A DNA stretch of 10,112 nt from the NCBI GenBank assembly GCA_964612855.1, contig CAZTDR010000081.1:1-10112 (forward strand), in the 5' to 3' direction. The DNA comes from DATIJJ01 sp964612855 (GTDB lineage: Bacteria > Pseudomonadota > Gammaproteobacteria > DSM-16500). The position numbers were made by a program, and so were the translations under genes. Under the pieces are notes generated by a model that made no database searches, was not told the DNA's origin, and saw only the letters and a program-made list of their open reading frames with translations. Below are positions 7,701-10,112 of the stretch, piece by piece (within the stretch, counting starts at the first letter, position 1; each line of letters opens with the position of its first letter).

Positions 7701-8214
7701 TCTGTATATGGATTTATTATCACGTGCAGTCGATGCATTAAAAGCGGGAAAAAATCCTGAATTAGAAAATATCACGCCGTTAAGCACAGAAATAGATTTA
7801 CAAGTGCCTGCCTTAATTCCGGATGCTTATCTCGCTGACGTCCATTTACGTTTGCAATTTTACAAACGTATTGCCAGCATGAAAACCAGTGCCGAATTAG
7901 ATGAAATTCAAGTGGAAATGATTGATCGTTTTGGTTTGCTGCCTGATGCAACCAAGAATTTATTTGCGATTACCTTGCTTAAACAAGACGCAGAAACATT
8001 GGGTATTTTAAAAATTGAAGCGAATAGTAAAGGGGGTAAAATCGAATTTAACGACAAGCCCAATGTAGAACCTATTAAAATTATTCAATTGATTCAAAAA
8101 CGTTCGGCCTATTTTCGATTGGACGGCCCGACGCGATTACGTTTTAATTTAGATGCGCATGAACGGCAAGATCGAATTAGTTTAATTGAAAATATAGTAC
8201 AGTTGTTAAAATAA
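4780..8214 (+). CDS. mfd: Transcription-repair coupling factor Mfd
   Basis: Mfd is a cytoplasmic DNA translocase. It pushes stalled RNA polymerase off DNA lesions and recruits UvrA, directing nucleotide excision repair to transcribed strands. The 1144 residues match the full family length (E. coli 1148). Residues 1 to about 340 are the UvrB-like region (YRCVNQVREHGEFAVRG..DIFP). About 478-550 is the RNA-polymerase-interacting domain (VHIDHGVGRYLGL, ADNTKLYVPVASLHLINRY). About 575-950 is the RecG-like motor: Walker A GDVGFGKT with Lys635, DEEH box Asp730-His733, TATPIPRTLN, and motif VI QLRGRVGR (899-906). From about 1000 on is the C-terminal autoinhibitory domain (RLQFYKRIAS, DRFGLLPD, YRLDGPTRLRF). 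All key residues appear intact. The ATG at 4780 gives a plausible N-terminus although no ribosome site is seen; the next ATG is codon 18. Two GC-rich palindromes follow the stop. Confidence 0.98.
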   Translation: MPIADPLHPPLPPSGKQMEWTHLPGASLSLALSAAISQHKKTVVIITPDTLTANRLEYELKFFQQNIPILQFPDWETLPYDYFSPHQDIISGRLSTLYQLAHLEQAAIITPISTVMHRLCPRDYLEAHTFLLKQNDKLPLEATRMRLEKSGYRCVNQVREHGEFAVRGSIIDIFPMGSHLPFRIDLFDEEIDSIRTFSTDTQRTLEKVDKIELLPAKEFPLTDDAIAHFRQQWRAEFSGNPLDCPIYHDISEGICTPGIEYYLPLFFKETATIFDYLPKDTLVITLYDAHKKAEEFWQEITARYDQRGHDRTRPLLEPKRVFVPTQDIFYQIHRYSTIRVRETSHDANDVIFNAETPPSLTVDNKAAHPLQALQKFLASYPGRILFCAETTGRREVLLQLFSTIQLRPKQIDSWQDFLTDTAPHAIIVASLDQGLDLVSPAITLIAETQLFGMRVMQRRRRKESTQTIDTMVKDLSELQIGAPIVHIDHGVGRYLGLQALSVGEQLTEFLCIEYADNTKLYVPVASLHLINRYSGAEPENAPLHKLGTEQWQRAKRKAVEQVRDVAAELLQIYAQREATPGFAYKELDGEYTAFAAAFPFEETPDQLRAIEQVIQDMNSEKPMDRLVCGDVGFGKTEVAMRAAFIAVQNGKQVAVLVPTTLLAQQHYQNFLDRFADWPFQIEVMSRFKSVKEHAQAGERLEQGKIDIIIGTHKLLQESIKFKSLGLVIIDEEHRFGVQQKERLKSLRVNADILTLTATPIPRTLNMAFSGIRDLSIIATPPARRLSVKTFVHEYQDPIIQEGVLREILRGGQAYFLHNEVATIEKTARELEKLLPEARVGVAHGQMRERELEQVMSDFYHRRFNLLVCSTIIESGIDIPSANTIVINRADKLGLAQLHQLRGRVGRSHHQAYAYLLVPSFKTLTADAKKRLDAIASLEDLGVGFSLATHDLEIRGAGELLGEGQSGNMHAIGFTLYMDLLSRAVDALKAGKNPELENITPLSTEIDLQVPALIPDAYLADVHLRLQFYKRIASMKTSAELDEIQVEMIDRFGLLPDATKNLFAITLLKQDAETLGILKIEANSKGGKIEFNDKPNVEPIKIIQLIQKRSAYFRLDGPTRLRFNLDAHERQDRISLIENIVQLLK

Positions 8215-8220
8215 TATTCT

Positions 8221-8244
8221 GTGGGGGCACGGGGTGCCCCCTAC
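8221..8244. repeat. Short GC-rich palindrome after mfd
   Basis: GGGGGCAC (8223-8230) pairs with GTGCCCCC (8234-8241) around a 3-nt loop, 8 nt after the mfd stop. The sequence is a variant of the palindrome 33 bp downstream (both have the form GGGGCACG...GTGCCCC...TAC). No T-run follows, so at best it is a non-canonical terminator or an mRNA 3'-end stabiliser. Confidence 0.7.
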
Positions 8245-8271
8245 TTGAAATTACAATACATTCATTAAAAT
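8245..8271 (+). promoter_or_regulatory. Weak candidate promoter for the DUF47-pit pair
   Basis: TTGAAA (8245-8250) and TAAAAT (8266-8271) are separated by 15 bp, shorter than the usual 16-18. RNA would begin near 8278, which puts the perfect palindrome at 8277-8303 into the 5' leader. No PHO-box-like direct repeat was recognised, so phosphate control cannot be read from the sequence. Confidence 0.25.
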
Positions 8272-8276
8272 AATAC

Positions 8277-8303
8277 CTGTAGGGGCACGCCGTGCCCCTA
8301 CAG
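8277..8303. repeat. Perfect 27-bp palindrome (GTAGGGGCACG type)
   Basis: CTGTAGGGGCACG (8277-8289) and CGTGCCCCTACAG (8291-8303) are exact reverse complements around a single C. It lies 30 bp before the DUF47 start. With the variant copy at 8221-8244 it makes a BIME-like pair. The same terminus is seen at 82-91. Confidence 0.85.
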
Positions 8304-8333
8304 TACATTTGAAACACATTCTAAGGATTAGGT

Positions 8334-8960
8334 ATGTTAAAAAGATTTTTACCCCGACAAGAAGGCTTTTTTAAGCTGTTTCAAAGCACGGCCGATATTC
8401 TTGTCTCAGCGACCACCCAGTTTCACACTATGTTGCATAATCTGGATGAGCAACAACAATATGTTGATGCGATTGCCCATGCAGAACAACAAGCTGATCA
8501 AATCGCCCACCATACCTTCAAATTATTGCATAAAACCTTTATAACCCCATTTGATCGTTACGACATTCACAAATTAACCAGTGGACTGGATGATATTCTC
8601 GATTTAATTAACCGTTGCGCTCAACGCTTTCCTTTTTACCAATTAGATAAAGTACCCGATGAAATTACGAACTTAGCTGAGTTCAGTATGCAAGCCAGCA
8701 TCTTACTTAACCAAGCTGTTTACCGTTTACATTCTTTGAAAAAATCGGATGAAATTTTAGCTTGCTGTGAAGGCATTGATAACATTGAAAGTGCAGCCCA
8801 TCAAATGGTGCTGGCTGGCGAAAAAAAATTATTTCTTGAAGAAAAAGATTTTAAGCATTTTTTTAAGTTAAAAGAAATCTTAGCACAGACCAAATTGGTC
8901 ATTAATCGCTGCCAGGATGTGGGAAATTTAATAAAAGGGATTGTGTTGGAGTATTCCTAG
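8334..8960 (+). CDS. DUF47 / PhoU-like phosphate transport accessory protein
   Basis: This 208-residue, all-helical cytoplasmic protein belongs to the TIGR00153/DUF47 family. Members are distant PhoU relatives usually encoded next to PiT permeases and thought to modulate phosphate uptake. The first half is canonical: HAEQQAD (Glu51, Asp55), then KTFITPFDRYDIHKL and LDDILD (Asp86, Asp87, Asp90). The second PhoU-like half is less canonical: IESAAH has His156 where an aspartate is usual, and INRCQD has Asn191 at a position often aspartate, so one metal site may be weakened. ATG at 8334 is preceded by TAAGGA (8322-8327) at a 6-nt gap. The length is typical of the family. The permease gene follows after 68 bp on the same strand, matching the orfA-pit arrangement described in rhizobia. 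Co-transcription is likely, although a hairpin lies in the gap. Confidence 0.93.
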   Translation: MLKRFLPRQEGFFKLFQSTADILVSATTQFHTMLHNLDEQQQYVDAIAHAEQQADQIAHHTFKLLHKTFITPFDRYDIHKLTSGLDDILDLINRCAQRFPFYQLDKVPDEITNLAEFSMQASILLNQAVYRLHSLKKSDEILACCEGIDNIESAAHQMVLAGEKKLFLEEKDFKHFFKLKEILAQTKLVINRCQDVGNLIKGIVLEYS

Positions 8961-8967
8961 TCGTCTG

Positions 8968-8994
8968 TGGTGGGCACGCTGCGCTTGCCCACCA
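8968..8994. repeat. Hairpin repeat within the DUF47-pit gap (TGGTGGGCA type)
   Basis: TGGTGGGCA (8968-8976) and TGCCCACCA (8986-8994) are perfect 9-bp inverted repeats around CGCTGCGCT, which can add two more pairs. It starts 7 nt after the DUF47 stop and ends 34 nt before the pit start. The GGTGGGCACGCTGCGCTTGC form is a recurrent dispersed palindrome type in gammaproteobacteria. No T-run follows, so it should not block transcription into pit but may shape mRNA processing. Confidence 0.8.
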
Positions 8995-9028
8995 GAGCCC
9001 TCCAACCAAACACCCCTAGAGGTCAACC

Positions 9029-10027
9029 ATGCACACTGCCGCCCTTTCTATTATTGTCTTTACTGTTGCTATCGCACTTTTCTTTGATTTCCTAAATGGC
9101 TTCCATGACGCCGCCAACTCCATCGCCACCATCGTCTCAACACGCGTATTAAAACCGCACTGGGCAGTCATTTGGGCAGCATTTTTTAATTTTATCGCTT
9201 TTTTATTTTTTGGTTTGCATGTCGCCGATACCATGGGCACGGGTTTAATAGATCCTGCCATTGTGGATGTAAAAGTTATTCTCGCCGCCTTAATCGGTGC
9301 CATTTTTTGGAACATTTTCACCTGGTTTTTTGGTTTGCCTTCCAGCTCATCGCATGCCTTGATCGGTGGGTTACTCGGTGCCGCACTCATTAAAGCAGGC
9401 CCGAGTGCTTTAAAATTTCTTGGTATTTTTAAAGTAATCGCTGCCATTGTCATTTCACCCTTACTGGGTTTCATGATTGGTTTACTGTTAATGTTTTTCA
9501 TCGCGCGCTTCTTTTTTAATTTTACGCCACGCAAAATAGACGGCCTTTTTCGTAAACTACAATTTATTTCCTCAGCTCTCATCAGCTTAGGTCACGGTGG
9601 AAATGATGCGCAAAAAACCATGGGCATTATCGCCATTTTATTATTTTCAGCGGGCATGTTGGGTGACAAATTTTATGTGCCGTTATGGATCATCATTTCT
9701 TGTAATTTTCTTATCGCACTCGGCACTTTTTTTGGCGGTTGGCGCATTGTGAAAACAATGGGAATGAAAATTACTAAATTGAAACCAGTGGGTGGATTTT
9801 GTGCGGAAACGGCGAGTGCTGTCACTTTATTTCTAGCGACGAGTTTAGGCATTCCGGTTTCGACTACGCATACCGTGACGGGTTCGATTATTGGGGTTGG
9901 GACGTTGCATAGTATTGCAGCGGTGCGTTGGGGTGTGGCACGGAATATTGTTTGGGCGTGGGTTTTAACGATTCCGGCAGCGGGGGCGGTTGCGGCGGGA
10001 ATTTGGTGGGTAATGTCGTTGATGTAG
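9029..10027 (+). CDS. pit: PiT-family low-affinity inorganic phosphate transporter
   Basis: The product is an inner-membrane permease that imports phosphate (in this family often as a metal-phosphate complex, with protons or sodium). It has 332 residues: the short bacterial PiT form, without the long central insert of E. coli PitA. The inverted duplication typical of the family is visible. The first half has FDFLNGFHDAANSIAT (residues 19-34) and PSSSSHALIGG (104-114). The second half has LGHGGNDAQKTMG (187-199), AETAS (259-263) and PVSTTHTVTGSIIG (276-289). The Asn/Asp pairs in the HDAAN and GGNDAQK motifs, expected to bind substrate, are intact. Roughly eight to ten hydrophobic segments span the protein. 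ATG at 9029 has AGAGG (9018-9022) at a 6-nt gap. It follows the DUF47 gene and is probably in the same operon. No clear terminator is visible in the 85 bases left after its stop. Confidence 0.96.
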   Translation: MHTAALSIIVFTVAIALFFDFLNGFHDAANSIATIVSTRVLKPHWAVIWAAFFNFIAFLFFGLHVADTMGTGLIDPAIVDVKVILAALIGAIFWNIFTWFFGLPSSSSHALIGGLLGAALIKAGPSALKFLGIFKVIAAIVISPLLGFMIGLLLMFFIARFFFNFTPRKIDGLFRKLQFISSALISLGHGGNDAQKTMGIIAILLFSAGMLGDKFYVPLWIIISCNFLIALGTFFGGWRIVKTMGMKITKLKPVGGFCAETASAVTLFLATSLGIPVSTTHTVTGSIIGVGTLHSIAAVRWGVARNIVWAWVLTIPAAGAVAAGIWWVMSLM

Positions 10028-10112
10028 GGTCTGTTTAAATAAGCAGCACGGGCGCGCGCCGCACTAGTGTCCGGTTAATCAGTTGATGTTTTATACAATG
10101 CATACATTTAGA
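10028..10112. other. Right-edge non-coding sequence, possible start of a repeat or insertion sequence
   Basis: It contains a 10-bp self-complementary GGCGCGCGCC (10051-10060) and then ACTAGTGTCCGGTTAATCAG (10064-10083), which looks to me like the terminal sequence of some transposable elements. The window ends before a partner repeat or transposase could be seen. There is no T-run after the GC-rich part. Confidence 0.25.

Noticed and set aside
8221..8303. Intrinsic terminator(s) after mfd
   Set aside because: The stems are GC-rich and stable, but neither is followed by a run of T. They match the dispersed palindrome family instead.
9016..9582. 188-codon open frame on the minus strand opposite pit
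   Set aside because: It is antisense to a clear PiT permease. Its Lys/Pro/Ala-rich translation with no recognisable domain is typical of a shadow of a hydrophobic membrane-protein gene.
1..10112. CRISPR array, tRNA, rRNA or riboswitch
   Set aside because: No regularly spaced direct repeats with unique spacers and no cloverleaf or rRNA-like sequence were seen. The only regular tandem repeat is the coding propeller repeat at 151-852.

Overview
The window looks like chromosome from an AT-leaning gammaproteobacterium, most plausibly from the Legionellales (Legionella/Coxiella-like). The Mfd protein is very close to the gammaproteobacterial type. The secreted propeller protein carries an N-terminal module I associate with Legionellales surface or secreted proteins. 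The palindrome-rich gaps also fit such genomes. The order-level call is an inference; I could not run a taxonomic search.

Layout, left to right. Positions 139-3384 hold two minus-strand genes for exported proteins: a signal-peptide protein ending in a six-unit, 41-residue beta-propeller-type repeat, and upstream of it a secreted S53 (sedolisin/pro-kumamolisin) peptidase with all catalytic motifs. Positions 3385-3512 are a compact divergent promoter whose two -35 boxes overlap almost completely. Positions 3513-4532 encode an unrecognised 339-residue soluble protein on the plus strand; its last nine codons lie inside a 157-bp nested palindromic element (4503-4659). Positions 4780-8214 encode complete Mfd, the transcription-repair coupling factor. 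Positions 8334-10027 hold a two-gene phosphate unit: a DUF47/PhoU-like protein followed by a short PiT-family phosphate permease.

Palindromic repeats occupy every gap that lies 3' of a gene up to the permease (39-91, 1350-1424, 4503-4659, 8221-8244, 8277-8303, 8968-8994) and are absent from the divergent 5'-5' gap. Several share a GTAGGG terminus. Two of them (1350-1424 and 4503-4659) are built as a pair of hairpins in mirror orientation, like a small non-autonomous element.

Functionally, the DUF47-pit pair is a known phosphate-uptake arrangement and mfd is housekeeping. The two exported proteins could be co-expressed, since they are tandem on one strand, but a repeat separates them. I found no convincing new multi-gene system. 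The most interesting points are the repeat insertion that appears to have replaced the C-terminus of the 339-residue protein, and the mutually exclusive divergent promoter that would make this gene and the peptidase compete for RNA polymerase. No tRNA, rRNA, CRISPR array or transposase gene was seen.
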